A stretch of DNA of 64,000 nt from Gammaproteobacteria bacterium (GTDB taxonomy: Bacteria > Pseudomonadota > Gammaproteobacteria > Poriferisulfidales > GCA-002705445). The notes under the pieces were generated by a model. It was not told the origin of the DNA, searched no databases, and was given only the letters and a program-made list of their open reading frames with translations. The position numbers and the translations under genes were made by a program. Within the stretch, counting starts at the first letter, position 1. Each line of letters starts with the position of its first letter. The stretch is from positions 1 to 64,000 of the forward strand of contig JAQWPG010000011.1 in assembly GCA_029268385.1 (NCBI GenBank). Direction: 5' to 3'. Of the stretch, positions 47,120-56,236 are shown piece by piece.

Positions 47120-49087
47120 ATGTCGGCAAACAAAGAAACAGTAGAAAAAAAGTTAACATTTAGAAAATTTCAGGATGGAGTTCATACCTATCAAAATTTA
47201 GGGAATGATATATTTCAACAAGATAAGTCGCATAAATGCCCAACATACGTTCATAGAACTCCACCTTGCCAAGGGAGCTGCCCTTCTGGTGAAGATATTC
47301 GTGGATGGTTAGATATCGTTAGAGGAATTGAGAAAGCTCCAGATGATATTGGAATGCAAGAATACGCATTTAGAAGATCAACAACCGCAAATCCATTTCC
47401 GTCAATGATGGGAAGAGTTTGCCCGGCACCATGTCAAGATGGATGTAATAGAAATGATGTTGAAGATTATGTTGGTATTAATGGTGTGGAACAGTATATT
47501 GGAGATCAGGCAGTAGCCGAGGGTTTCTCATTCTCATGCACCGATGAAATGAGTGGAAAAAAAGTTGCAATCATTGGTGGTGGTCCCGCTGGCATGTCTG
47601 CTGCATATCAGTTAAGAAAACTTGGTCACGCAAGTGTTATATTTGAATCACATGATAAACTTGGGGGAATGATGCGTTTTGGAATCCCAAGTTATAGAAC
47701 GCCTGATGCATATTTAGATCCTGAAATTCAAAGAATTTTAGATATGGGACATATTGAAGTTAAGTTAAATACTACAGTTGGAAAGGATATACCCGCAGAA
47801 AGTATAGAAAAGGATTTCGACGCAGTTCTTTGGGCAATTGGATGTTGGACAGGCAGAGATTTGCCGGTACCAAACAGCGATGCTCCAAATTGTATTTCAG
47901 CTATACAGTATTTAGAAGCCTCTAGACAAAAGAGATTGCATGTAACAGCAAAGAAGGTTGTATGCATAGGAGGTGGTGATACATCAATAGATGTTGTCTG
48001 TTCATCAAGACGACTAGGTACTCTTAAAGATGATTTGCAAGAAGATATTAGACCTGAAAATATATTGAAGAACGGTTCAAAACACGATGAAAAACTTGCT
48101 GAAAAAAGAATACATAATGATGTAACTCTTACAACGCTTTTTAAGAAATCTGAAATGACTGCTTCTGAGCACGAAGTTCATGATGCTCAAAAAGAGGGTG
48201 TTCAGATTCTTGATGAAGTAATGCCTTTAGAGGTTTTAGTTGATGAAAAGACAGGTCGAGCATATGCGCTAAAAATGGCTAAATGTTCAATGAAAGAAGG
48301 AAGACCAGAAAAGATTGATGGTACAGAATTTGAAATTGAGGCTGATTTAATTGTTGCAGCTATTGGACAAAGTGGTGTTCTGGATGGTCTTGAAGAACTC
48401 AATAATGGAAAAAATTTAATAGATGCAGATAAAAACTACACTGTTCCTGGCAAGCCAGGCCACTTTGTTTGTGGAGATATCATCAGACCTCATCTTTTAA
48501 CTACTGCAATTGGACAGGGTTCAATTGTTGCTGAGACAATCGACCAGTATCTTGATCAGGTTGATCTTAATGAATTGAAAAAAAGACCAAAAGTTGACGT
48601 TCACCATTTTAATTTATTAGAAAAACTTAAAGAGTCAGGCTTAAAACCTGCAGAATACGAACCAGGTGCTCATTGGGGTACCGATGAATTAGAGTTTTCT
48701 GTACACAACTACGAAGATAGATCTTCTCAAGAAATTATAAATACTGAAAAAATGCATTTAGCACATTTTCCGTACACACCAAGAAATATAAGAGAAGATG
48801 TTGGTCCAGAAGCCGAATCAATTCTTGGAAACTTTGACGAAAGATTGCAATGTTATACAGAAGAGCAAGCGATAGAAGAAGCTGGGCGTTGTATGAGTTG
48901 TGGTATGTGTTTTGAGTGTGATAACTGTGTAATATACTGTCCACAAGATGCTGTATTCAGAGTGAAGAAAGATAAAAGCACAACAGGAAGGTATGTAGAT
49001 ACAGATTACGCAAAATGTATTGGATGTCATATATGTGCTGATGTTTGTCCTACAGGTTATATTGATATGGCACTCGGCGATCATTAA
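47120..49087 (+). CDS. dsrL: DsrL, NAD(P)H:acceptor oxidoreductase
   Basis: Iron-sulfur flavoprotein of 655 residues related to the glutamate synthase small subunit. It has the N-terminal Cys region TPPCQGSCPSGEDIRGW, FAD-binding AIIGGGPAGMSAAYQLRK (about 150), NAD(P)-binding CIGGGDTSIDVVCSSRR (about 280), and a C-terminal two-cluster ferredoxin domain CMSCGMCFECDNC and CIGCHICADVCPTGY. In sulfur oxidisers it accepts electrons from DsrAB and is essential for sulfur oxidation. Its presence supports oxidative direction. Confidence 0.97.
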   Translation: MSANKETVEKKLTFRKFQDGVHTYQNLGNDIFQQDKSHKCPTYVHRTPPCQGSCPSGEDIRGWLDIVRGIEKAPDDIGMQEYAFRRSTTANPFPSMMGRVCPAPCQDGCNRNDVEDYVGINGVEQYIGDQAVAEGFSFSCTDEMSGKKVAIIGGGPAGMSAAYQLRKLGHASVIFESHDKLGGMMRFGIPSYRTPDAYLDPEIQRILDMGHIEVKLNTTVGKDIPAESIEKDFDAVLWAIGCWTGRDLPVPNSDAPNCISAIQYLEASRQKRLHVTAKKVVCIGGGDTSIDVVCSSRRLGTLKDDLQEDIRPENILKNGSKHDEKLAEKRIHNDVTLTTLFKKSEMTASEHEVHDAQKEGVQILDEVMPLEVLVDEKTGRAYALKMAKCSMKEGRPEKIDGTEFEIEADLIVAAIGQSGVLDGLEELNNGKNLIDADKNYTVPGKPGHFVCGDIIRPHLLTTAIGQGSIVAETIDQYLDQVDLNELKKRPKVDVHHFNLLEKLKESGLKPAEYEPGAHWGTDELEFSVHNYEDRSSQEIINTEKMHLAHFPYTPRNIREDVGPEAESILGNFDERLQCYTEEQAIEEAGRCMSCGMCFECDNCVIYCPQDAVFRVKKDKSTTGRYVDTDYAKCIGCHICADVCPTGYIDMALGDH

Positions 49088-49147
49088 TTTAGGTAAGTAT
49101 AAAAATTATACGAAAAATATTATCTGGATTATGGGGAGAGATTCAGT

Positions 49148-49552
49148 ATGTATAAAAGAATATCTTTAAAGATTTTAGTAACTTTTTCATTAGTTTTTTT
49201 TAGTGGTGCGTCAATCACCCATGAAAATATGCAACACAATATTGATAAATCATCTGGTGAAAAATGTGTCGAGCCAACAGACGTCATGCGCGCTCAACAT
49301 CATATTTTTCTTAATCAACAAAGCCATGATACGGTTGTCAAAGGGATAAGAACAAAAAAATATAGCCTCAATAATTGTATAAATTGTCATATAAAACCTT
49401 TAGCCGATGGAACGTATCCGAGTGTTAAATCAGAAGAACATTTTTGCTCAGGCTGTCATATAGCAGCTGCAGCACAAGTAGAGTGTTTTGATTGTCATGC
49501 TTCAAAACCCTTTAATAAAGTAGTAAAAAAAGTAGGAGTTTTAGAAAAATGA
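49148..49552 (+). CDS. dsrJ: DsrJ, periplasmic triheme cytochrome c
   Basis: A 134-residue protein with an N-terminal membrane anchor or uncleaved signal (residues about 7-25) and three heme sites: CINCH, CSGCH and CFDCH. The small size is normal for DsrJ. The stop overlaps the dsrO start as ATGA. It is on the periplasmic face of the DsrMKJOP complex. Confidence 0.97.
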   Translation: MYKRISLKILVTFSLVFFSGASITHENMQHNIDKSSGEKCVEPTDVMRAQHHIFLNQQSHDTVVKGIRTKKYSLNNCINCHIKPLADGTYPSVKSEEHFCSGCHIAAAAQVECFDCHASKPFNKVVKKVGVLEK

Positions 49553-50292
49553 AAAAGTATGAACTAAAACTTAATAGAAGAAATTTTTTAAAAAACTCAG
49601 CTATGCTTGGAGTTTCGACAATTGCCCCAGGAGTGTTTTTCCAAGAACTTGCTTACGGTAGGGCATTAGATGAGCCTGCTTCGTCAAAAATTAGATGGGG
49701 AATGTTAATAAACACAAATCAATGCACAGACGAATGTGATGCTTGTGTTACAGCATGTAATGAAGAGCATGGAATCGAAGATTTTGGAAGGCCAACAACA
49801 GATACTCAATGGATAAGAAAAATCACATTAACAGAAGAGTTATCAAAAAAATCCATAAGTGTTCCTATGATGTGCCAGCATTGTGAAAACCCACCGTGTG
49901 TTGATGTATGCCCTACTGGTGCATCTTTTATAAGAGATGATGGTATTGTTTTAGTTAATAAGCATACTTGTATTGGTTGCAGATATTGTATGATGTCATG
50001 CCCATATAAAGCTCGATCATTCGTTCATGAGAATTTAGAAAATCAATTACCACATGCTCCAAGAGGGAAAGGTTGTGTTGAAAGTTGCAATCTATGTGTG
50101 CATAAAATAGATAATGGTGAAAATAATACTGCTTGCGCAGAAGCTTGCCAAAAAGATGGTCATCAAGCTATTTTATTCGGAGACTTGAATGATGAAGAAA
50201 GCGACATATCAAAGCAGTTAAAAAAATACGCTACAAAAGAAGTTAGAAGTGATCTTGGTCTTAATACTGCTGTGAGATATAGAGGAATTTAA
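49549..50292 (+). CDS. dsrO: DsrO, periplasmic ferredoxin-like subunit
   Basis: A 247-residue protein with a Tat signal (NRRNFLKNSAMLGVSTIAPG) and four Cys-rich motifs for [4Fe-4S] clusters: CTDECDACVTACNEEHG, CQHCENPPCVDVCPTGA, CIGCRYCMMSCPYKAR and the group CVESCNLC plus CAEACQKDGH. It exports folded and works beside DsrJ and DsrP. It follows dsrJ with a four-base overlap. Confidence 0.97.
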   Translation: MKKYELKLNRRNFLKNSAMLGVSTIAPGVFFQELAYGRALDEPASSKIRWGMLINTNQCTDECDACVTACNEEHGIEDFGRPTTDTQWIRKITLTEELSKKSISVPMMCQHCENPPCVDVCPTGASFIRDDGIVLVNKHTCIGCRYCMMSCPYKARSFVHENLENQLPHAPRGKGCVESCNLCVHKIDNGENNTACAEACQKDGHQAILFGDLNDEESDISKQLKKYATKEVRSDLGLNTAVRYRGI

Positions 50293-50294
50293 TT

Positions 50295-51524
50295 ATGCGT
50301 GATAAAACCGAATATATGGTTGTTGAGTTCTCTAAGGCAATACTTTTATATGGTATTGTAGCTTTAAGCTTGATAGGACTAGGTTTATTTTCTTTTATTA
50401 CTTTAGAACATGAAGGCCACTGGTTAACAGGAATGAACAATCAAGTTGTTTGGGGTCTCCCACATGTTTTTGCAATATTTTTAATAATTGCTGCTTCAGG
50501 AATTTTAAATATAGCTTCAATATCTTCTGTATTTAATATTAAAATTTATAAACCTCTAGGAAGATTATCAGCACTATTGGCAATTTGCTTGTTAACTGGT
50601 GGTTTAATAGTTTTAGTTTTAGATCTAGGAAGGCCAGATCGACTCGTGGTGGCAATGACAACTTTTAATTTTAAATCAATTTTTGCTTGGAATATTTTCT
50701 TATATAGCGGTTTTATGGCAGTCATTGCTATTTATTTGTGGATGATGTTTGAAGCACGTTATAATAAATTTGTCGGAAAAGTTGGAGCTTTCGCGTTTGC
50801 TTGGAGAGTAACCTTAACAACTGGAACAGGATCAATATTTGCTTTTTTAGTAGCAAAGGAAGCATATGGAGCATTAAGTGCACCACTATTTATAGCATTA
50901 TCTTTGTTAATGGGCACTGCAATCTTTTATAAAATATTGTTTTGGATGGATAGAGGATTAGGCGTCCCTCTTGGCGCAGAAATAATATCAAGATTTAGAA
51001 AACTTTTAATATATTTTATATTTACAGTTCTTTATATAACAGTTTTAGCGCATTTAACCAGTCTTTATATTACAAAGAATCATGACTTTGAATTTTTCTT
51101 ATTATTTTCAGAAAATATATATACATTTTTATTCTGGGTGGGTCAAATTGGGCTTGGTACAATAATACCGTTAGTAATTCTTTATAATAAAAAATTATCA
51201 AAATCAGCTCTCGGTATTTTATTAGCATCAATTTTGGTAATACTAGGTGGATTTATCATGTTATATATTATTATTATATCTGGACAAGCATATCCATTAG
51301 ATCTATTCCCAGGGTATAACGAAAGTAGCACTTTCTATGATGGAGCAATATCTGCTTATACCCCGAGTATTTATGAGGTTATGTTGGGACTTGGCGGAGT
51401 TGGTATATCTGCCGCAATATATATATTTGCAATAATGGTTTTAGATTTTACGCCAAAAAATTTAGGCGACGAGTATACTTTAGGAAAAGAATACAAAGAA
51501 AAACTAATTCAGAATGAAGACTAG
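50295..51524 (+). CDS. dsrP: DsrP, NrfD-family membrane subunit
   Basis: A 409-residue integral membrane protein with about ten helices, of the NrfD/PsrC family, which contacts the quinone pool for the DsrO/J arm. Conserved segments are VLDLGRPDRLVVAMTTFNFK and TLTTGTGSIFAFLVAKEAYG. It follows dsrO by two bases and overlaps the dsrN start by 11. Confidence 0.95.
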   Translation: MRDKTEYMVVEFSKAILLYGIVALSLIGLGLFSFITLEHEGHWLTGMNNQVVWGLPHVFAIFLIIAASGILNIASISSVFNIKIYKPLGRLSALLAICLLTGGLIVLVLDLGRPDRLVVAMTTFNFKSIFAWNIFLYSGFMAVIAIYLWMMFEARYNKFVGKVGAFAFAWRVTLTTGTGSIFAFLVAKEAYGALSAPLFIALSLLMGTAIFYKILFWMDRGLGVPLGAEIISRFRKLLIYFIFTVLYITVLAHLTSLYITKNHDFEFFLLFSENIYTFLFWVGQIGLGTIIPLVILYNKKLSKSALGILLASILVILGGFIMLYIIIISGQAYPLDLFPGYNESSTFYDGAISAYTPSIYEVMLGLGGVGISAAIYIFAIMVLDFTPKNLGDEYTLGKEYKEKLIQNED

Positions 51525-52899
51525 TCAAAAAAGTATTTACATATCGGCTGCACATAAATCTTCAGGCAAAACAATAATATCAATTGGTCTAGCAAGAGTA
51601 ATTTCAAACTTAAATTACAATATTCAGGTGTTTAAAAAGGGTCCTGATTATATTGACATGAATTGGCTATCACTTGCGTCAAGATCAAATTGTTATAATT
51701 TAGATTTCAATACGCAAACAAAAAATGAAATAAAAGGGTTTTATGAGAGCAAAAAATTAAACTTTAATTTAATAGAAGGAAATAAAGGGTTATATGACGG
51801 TGTAAATGTTCATGGTAAGGATGACAATTCAGCGATGTCAATATTACTTAAAGTTCCAGTGATATTGGTTATTGATACAGAAGGAATAACAAGAGGTATA
51901 GCGCCATTGCTTCAAGGTTATATAAACTTTGAAAAAAAATGTAATATTGTAGGTGTAATTTTAAATAAAGTTAAAACAGAGAGACATGAAACAAAAATTA
52001 TAAATTCTGTTAAGCAATATACTGATCTTCAAATACTTGGAGTAATTCGAAAAACTAAAGAACTAGAAATAACAGAAAGACATCTCGGATTAATTCCTCC
52101 AAATGAAAATCTTATTGCTGAAAAAAAAATTGAAACAATCTCAAAAATAATTTTAGATTCTATAGATAAAAAAGCATTTGCAAAAATTGGAATTAGTCTC
52201 AAAGAAAAAAATATTTCTATAAATAAAAGAAACGATTCAAAAGAAAAAATAATTAGCCGTGTTAAAGTAGGTATTATTCGAGATAAGTCATTTGGGTTTT
52301 ATTATCATGATGATATTGAGATGTTCAGTCAATACGGCGCAGAACTTATAAATATCAATTCAACAAAGACAAAACAATTGCCAAAAATTGATGCTTTATT
52401 TATAGGCGGTGGTTTTCCTGAAATTAATGCTGAAAAAATAAGCAAGAATAAAAATTTGATGAAATCTATTAATAAGTTTATTAATTCAGGGGGGGTATGT
52501 TATGCAGAATGCGGCGGATTAATGTATTTGTCTAATAGTATAAAATATAAAAATAAATCCTATAAAATGGTTGGAACAATACCTGGAAACATTCAAATGT
52601 CTAAAAAACCAGTTGGAAGAGGCTATGTAAAACTATTAGTTAATAAAAGTCACCCATGGAAATTAAAAAGTAATACAGCAGTCAACGCACATGAATTTCA
52701 TCATGCAAGTATTAATTTTAAAAGTAATATTAAATTCAAATATGCATATAATATGAAGAGAGGATTTGGAATAAGTGGGTCAAATGATGGATTTCAATAC
52801 AAAAACTTATTAGCAAATTTTTCACATCTAAGGCATACTAAAAAAAATCCTTGGATAAAGCATTTTATAAATTTTATCAAAGAGAAAAAAAATGATTAA
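51514..52899 (+). CDS. dsrN: DsrN, siroheme amidase (CbiA-like)
   Basis: Glutamine-dependent amidase of 461 residues related to cobyrinic acid a,c-diamide synthase. The N-terminal P-loop is HKSSGKTIISIGL (residues about 11-23), and the C-terminal class I glutaminase domain has the nucleophile in GGVCYAECGGLMYL (about 330). It amidates siroheme for DsrAB. No cobalamin genes are nearby, so the dsr context decides against cbiA. It overlaps both dsrP and dsrR. Confidence 0.93.
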   Translation: MKTSQKSIYISAAHKSSGKTIISIGLARVISNLNYNIQVFKKGPDYIDMNWLSLASRSNCYNLDFNTQTKNEIKGFYESKKLNFNLIEGNKGLYDGVNVHGKDDNSAMSILLKVPVILVIDTEGITRGIAPLLQGYINFEKKCNIVGVILNKVKTERHETKIINSVKQYTDLQILGVIRKTKELEITERHLGLIPPNENLIAEKKIETISKIILDSIDKKAFAKIGISLKEKNISINKRNDSKEKIISRVKVGIIRDKSFGFYYHDDIEMFSQYGAELININSTKTKQLPKIDALFIGGGFPEINAEKISKNKNLMKSINKFINSGGVCYAECGGLMYLSNSIKYKNKSYKMVGTIPGNIQMSKKPVGRGYVKLLVNKSHPWKLKSNTAVNAHEFHHASINFKSNIKFKYAYNMKRGFGISGSNDGFQYKNLLANFSHLRHTKKNPWIKHFINFIKEKKND

Positions 52900-53206
52900 A
52901 ATAACAGATCAAGCGCAATTAATATTTAAAAAAGAAATTGCAAAAGAAGAAAACAAAGGTTTTAAGTTAAGATTAGCAGCAATGAAAAAAGATGATAAAG
53001 ACTTTCAGTACGCATTGGGATTTGATGACAACATTACTAAGAACGATAAGATTTTAAATATAGATGAAATTGAAGTAATTATGTCAAATGTATCTTTTAA
53101 AATATGTGATGGAATGACAATTGATTATGTTGAGCTAGAAAAAAATCAATTTAACTTTATTTTTCTTAACCCAAAAGATCCAAATTATGTCGAGCCAAAA
53201 GAATAA
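52892..53206 (+). CDS. dsrR: DsrR, A-type carrier-like protein without cluster cysteines
   Basis: A 104-residue protein with an IscA-like fold (ITDQAQLIFKKEIAKE, FKLRLAAMKKDD, VSFKICDGMTIDYVE). The three Cys ligands of IscA are absent; a single unrelated Cys lies in FKICDG. This agrees with known DsrR, which lacks them and acts post-transcriptionally on the dsr products. It overlaps dsrN by eight bases and the sensor kinase gene by 20. Confidence 0.92.
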   Translation: MIKITDQAQLIFKKEIAKEENKGFKLRLAAMKKDDKDFQYALGFDDNITKNDKILNIDEIEVIMSNVSFKICDGMTIDYVELEKNQFNFIFLNPKDPNYVEPKE

Positions 53207-54125
53207 CAAAGATCACTTAGACAAGTTTATAAATGATTTAAATCAGTGGGTTCTTAATATTATGTCTGGGGACTTAACTTCAAGAATTAGAAATTCTGAT
53301 GAAAAAGATTTAAAGACTTTATGCACGAACTTAAATATTGTTTCAGAAATGTTTGAAAACCAACTAAATAAAACTAATGTTCAATTGGAACAGTTTTCCA
53401 AATACAAAGAAGATAAAAATAAAGAGGCTAATAGACTGGCAATTATGGAAGAAAGAGTTTTCATCGCATCAGAATTACACGATTCATTAGCACAAACTTT
53501 GGCGAGTTTGAGACTTCAGGTAAGAGTTTTAGATGAAAGTTTGCAAGGAATTATCTATATGAAAAATAATAGGAAGTTTAAAACTTCTGAATTATATACC
53601 GATAAAAGAATAACTGATGAATTAGAGACTCTTGATGAAAGTATTGAACTTGCAAATACAGAAATACGACAATTGATAGGTCATTTTAGATCTCCACCTG
53701 TAGTAGACAATATAGTATCTGAAATATCTAACCTTGTAGAAAATTTCAAATTAGAGAATAAAGATATAAAAATATTTTTTCAAAATAAAATACCTATTAT
53801 AAAACTTAATAAGAATGATGAACTTCATATTAAAAGGATTACACAAGAAGCTTTAATAAATGTAAAAAAGCATTCTCAGGCAAAAATAGTTAGAGTGTTA
53901 TTGATGTCTTATGAAACAGGAAAATATTCCTTAATAATCGAAGATGATGGTATTGGCATAGCAAAATCTTGTTTCATAGGCCATGATATTGAAGATACTG
54001 GAGAGCATGTTGGCTTGGGTATTATGAGAGATAGGGCTCAACAGATAGGCGGCCATTTAGTCATAGAAAGCGAACCAGGCGAGGGAGTTCGTGTTATCCT
54101 GTCTTTTAATGAAAGAGAAAACTAA
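53187..54125 (+). CDS. NarX-like cytoplasmic sensor histidine kinase
   Basis: A 312-residue HisKA_3-type kinase. The phospho-His is in ELHDSLAQTLASLRLQVRVL near residue 98, and the ATPase domain has ITQEALINVKKHSQ, DDGIGI and GLGIMRDRAQQIGG. Before the H-box there is a short helical segment resembling a HAMP remnant (LNIMSGDLTSRI). There is no membrane helix or periplasmic sensor, unlike NarX/NarQ. Two cysteines (Cys48 region and near the ATP lid) may matter for redox sensing, but that is guesswork. It overlaps dsrR by 20 bases, so it is part of the dsr transcription unit. Confidence 0.9.
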   Translation: MSSQKNNKDHLDKFINDLNQWVLNIMSGDLTSRIRNSDEKDLKTLCTNLNIVSEMFENQLNKTNVQLEQFSKYKEDKNKEANRLAIMEERVFIASELHDSLAQTLASLRLQVRVLDESLQGIIYMKNNRKFKTSELYTDKRITDELETLDESIELANTEIRQLIGHFRSPPVVDNIVSEISNLVENFKLENKDIKIFFQNKIPIIKLNKNDELHIKRITQEALINVKKHSQAKIVRVLLMSYETGKYSLIIEDDGIGIAKSCFIGHDIEDTGEHVGLGIMRDRAQQIGGHLVIESEPGEGVRVILSFNEREN

Positions 54126-54135
54126 ACCAGAATAT

Positions 54136-54786
54136 ATGAAAATAAAAGTAATAATTATTGACGATCATACTTTATTTAGAGAAGGCCTACAGCGTTTACT
54201 TGTGAGGCACGAAATAGATGTCATAGCTTCAGTAAGCAATGGAGATGATGGGTTGAAATCTATAAAAGATTTAGAGCCAGATATAATTTTACTTGATCTA
54301 AGAATGCCCGAAATGTCAGGAATTGACGTCCTAAAAAGTATTAGAGAGATTAAAAAATCTTTGCCAGTGGTTATGTTAACCACAAGTGATAATGAAAAAG
54401 ATTTAATTGAAGCTCTAAGGAATGGTGCTAGCGGTTATTTATTGAAAGATATGGAGCCGGACGATTTAGTAGTTGCATTGAAAGATGTGCTAAAAGGAGA
54501 AACTATAGTTGCCCCAAATCTAGTTCAAATATTAGCAAAATTTCATCAAGGAGACGATTCAGAAATTAATATTAGTAATTTAATTGGAACATTAACACCT
54601 AGAGAAAATGAAATCCTAGAATTGTTAGCTGAAGGTCAAAGTAATAAATTAATAGCAAAAAATTTAGGTATTTCAGACGGAACTGTAAAATTACACGTCA
54701 AATCAATACTAAGAAAACTTGAAATACATTCTAGAGTAGAAGCTGCGGTTATAGCAGTTGAACATGGATTAAAGAAAAAAAATTAA
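54136..54786 (+). CDS. NarL-family response regulator
   Basis: A receiver domain (IIIDDHTLFREGLQRLL, phospho-Asp in ILLDLRMPEM, Thr/Lys switch in VVMLTTSDNE) and a LuxR-type helix-turn-helix (LTPRENEILELLAEGQSNK, then GTVKLHVKSILRKL). About 216 residues from the ATG at 54136; in-frame ATG at 54109 and further upstream codons overlap the kinase gene. It pairs with the preceding kinase. Its likely targets include the dsr operon, which is inferred from linkage only. Confidence 0.92.
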   Translation: MKIKVIIIDDHTLFREGLQRLLVRHEIDVIASVSNGDDGLKSIKDLEPDIILLDLRMPEMSGIDVLKSIREIKKSLPVVMLTTSDNEKDLIEALRNGASGYLLKDMEPDDLVVALKDVLKGETIVAPNLVQILAKFHQGDDSEINISNLIGTLTPRENEILELLAEGQSNKLIAKNLGISDGTVKLHVKSILRKLEIHSRVEAAVIAVEHGLKKKN

Positions 54787-54804
54787 TAGTAACAAGAGGT
54801 CTAT

Positions 54805-54975
54805 ATGCAAGGTTGGCAGAGAAATAGATTTGGTTTGGCAATACTAATTTTTGCTTCTGCAATAGTTGCAAATATTGATGATTTGTCACAAGGTCAAATT
54901 ATGTCTTTAATAGGCTTATTTGTTGTAATTTACTACTTGTATGTTATTTATTTAAATAGATATAAAAAGAAATAA
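54805..54975 (+). CDS. 56-residue two-helix membrane protein
   Basis: A short gene with a good ribosome-binding site (AAGAGGT five bases before the ATG). It encodes a basic start (MQGWQRNRFG), a hydrophobic stretch LAILIFASAIVAN, a short acidic loop with DDLSQGQ, a second helix IGLFVVIYYLYVIYL and a basic end RYKKK. The stop shares its last base with the ATG of the sulfurtransferase gene. The coupling and composition support a real gene; function unknown. Confidence 0.7.
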   Translation: MQGWQRNRFGLAILIFASAIVANIDDLSQGQIMSLIGLFVVIYYLYVIYLNRYKKK

Positions 54976-55838
54976 TGTATAAGACAATAATATCTTCAAA
55001 AAATTTAAAAGACATTATTAATGATAAAAATTTGATCATTTTTGACTGTAGATATAATTTAATGGAAAAAGATTCTGGTTTCAAAAGTTATTTAGAATCA
55101 CATATTAAAAACGCTCATTATATAAATTTAGAATCAGATTTGTCATCGAATATTACTAAGCATTCAGGAAGACATCCGCTTCCGAGCATATTAAAATTCT
55201 CTTCTATTTTGAATTCTTTCGGAGTTAATTCCAATTCACAAATAGTTGTCTATGATGATGAAAATAGCTCAATGTGCTCCAGAATGTGGTGGATGTTGAA
55301 ATTAGTTAGTATTGAAAATTGTGCTGTATTAGATGGTGGATTTCAGTCATGGTTAGCGAGTAAGCTTGAGGTTGATAGCGAAATACCACTTAAAGTTAAA
55401 CAAGAAAATATAGAATATTCTTATAATAATAACTATATAGTAGAAACTGAAGAGTTAAAAATTTTACTAGAAAAAAAAGATATTCATCTTGTAGACGCGA
55501 GAGATAAAGATCGATTTGAAGGTAAAATAGAACCTATTGATAATAAAGCGGGACACATACCTGGCGCGATTAATCTTCCATTTAAAAACAATTTAGAAAA
55601 AAATGGTCAATTTAAAAAAGTATCCGAGTTAAAAGAAATTTTTAATGATTTAACAAAAGACACGTCCAAAAGTATTGTTAATATGTGTGGTTCAGGGGTG
55701 ACCGCATGTCACAATTTACTAGCAATGGAACACTGCGGCATCAAGTATTCTAGAATATATGTTGGTTCTTGGAGTGCTTGGTCAAGCTATGATGATACAA
55801 ATATAAATAGAGGAGTGACAATTGAAAACGAAAATTGA
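54975..55838 (+). CDS. sseA: Two-domain rhodanese, 3-mercaptopyruvate sulfurtransferase type
   Basis: A 287-residue tandem rhodanese. The N-terminal inactive domain has FDCRYNLMEKDSG and SHIKNAHYINLE; the C-terminal domain has the active Cys (about 238) in NMCGSGVTACHN, the CG[S/T]GVTA loop of 3-mercaptopyruvate sulfurtransferases. No signal peptide. It could make sulfane sulfur or move persulfides; proximity to the dsr locus makes a link to sulfur trafficking possible but not proven. Confidence 0.88.
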   Translation: MYKTIISSKNLKDIINDKNLIIFDCRYNLMEKDSGFKSYLESHIKNAHYINLESDLSSNITKHSGRHPLPSILKFSSILNSFGVNSNSQIVVYDDENSSMCSRMWWMLKLVSIENCAVLDGGFQSWLASKLEVDSEIPLKVKQENIEYSYNNNYIVETEELKILLEKKDIHLVDARDKDRFEGKIEPIDNKAGHIPGAINLPFKNNLEKNGQFKKVSELKEIFNDLTKDTSKSIVNMCGSGVTACHNLLAMEHCGIKYSRIYVGSWSAWSSYDDTNINRGVTIENEN

Positions 55839-56232
55839 ATGGCAAGATGGCGTTCATTTTATTGCAAATACAGAAAGTGGTAATAAGATAAGTATGGATG
55901 GTCCAATTGAAAGCGGAGGATCAAATAATGGAGCCAGACCAACCGAATTATTAATTTCTGGAATGGGTGGATGCACAGCATTTGATGTTGTTAGTATCGC
56001 GCAATATAAGGGGATTAAGATCTCAGAATTTGAAATAGATATAGATGCTAGTAGAACAGAGACAAAACCATCATTAATTAATAAAATACATTTACAATAT
56101 AGAATCAAATCTGATGAATCAAATGAAAGTGAATTAAATAAAATTGTAAAATTGTCTGTAAAAAAACAATGCTCCTGTTGTATTATATTAAGCAAAGCTG
56201 CCGATATAACTTATAGCTTAGAAATTTACTAA
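55822..56232 (+). CDS. OsmC/YhfA-family protein
   Basis: A 136-residue protein of the OsmC fold with the peroxidatic Cys in ISGMGGCTAFDVV and the second Cys group in KKQCSCCIILSKA. These pairs reduce organic hydroperoxides in OsmC/Ohr, although the YhfA branch is less well defined. It starts at a TTG with AGAGGAG upstream and overlaps the sulfurtransferase gene by 17 bases. Confidence 0.87.
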   Translation: MKTKIEWQDGVHFIANTESGNKISMDGPIESGGSNNGARPTELLISGMGGCTAFDVVSIAQYKGIKISEFEIDIDASRTETKPSLINKIHLQYRIKSDESNESELNKIVKLSVKKQCSCCIILSKAADITYSLEIY

Positions 56233-56236
56233 AAAT

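Noticed and set aside
48818-49084. Open frame antisense to the end of dsrL
   Set aside because: It mirrors the conserved ferredoxin domain of dsrL and has Cys/His/Thr-rich composition typical of shadow frames.
51514-52899. Cobalamin-pathway CbiA
   Set aside because: It lies within the dsr operon and no other cobalamin gene is present, so dsrN is the better call.
55854-56195. Open frame antisense to the OsmC gene
   Set aside because: Fully opposite a well-conserved OsmC protein; no independent support.
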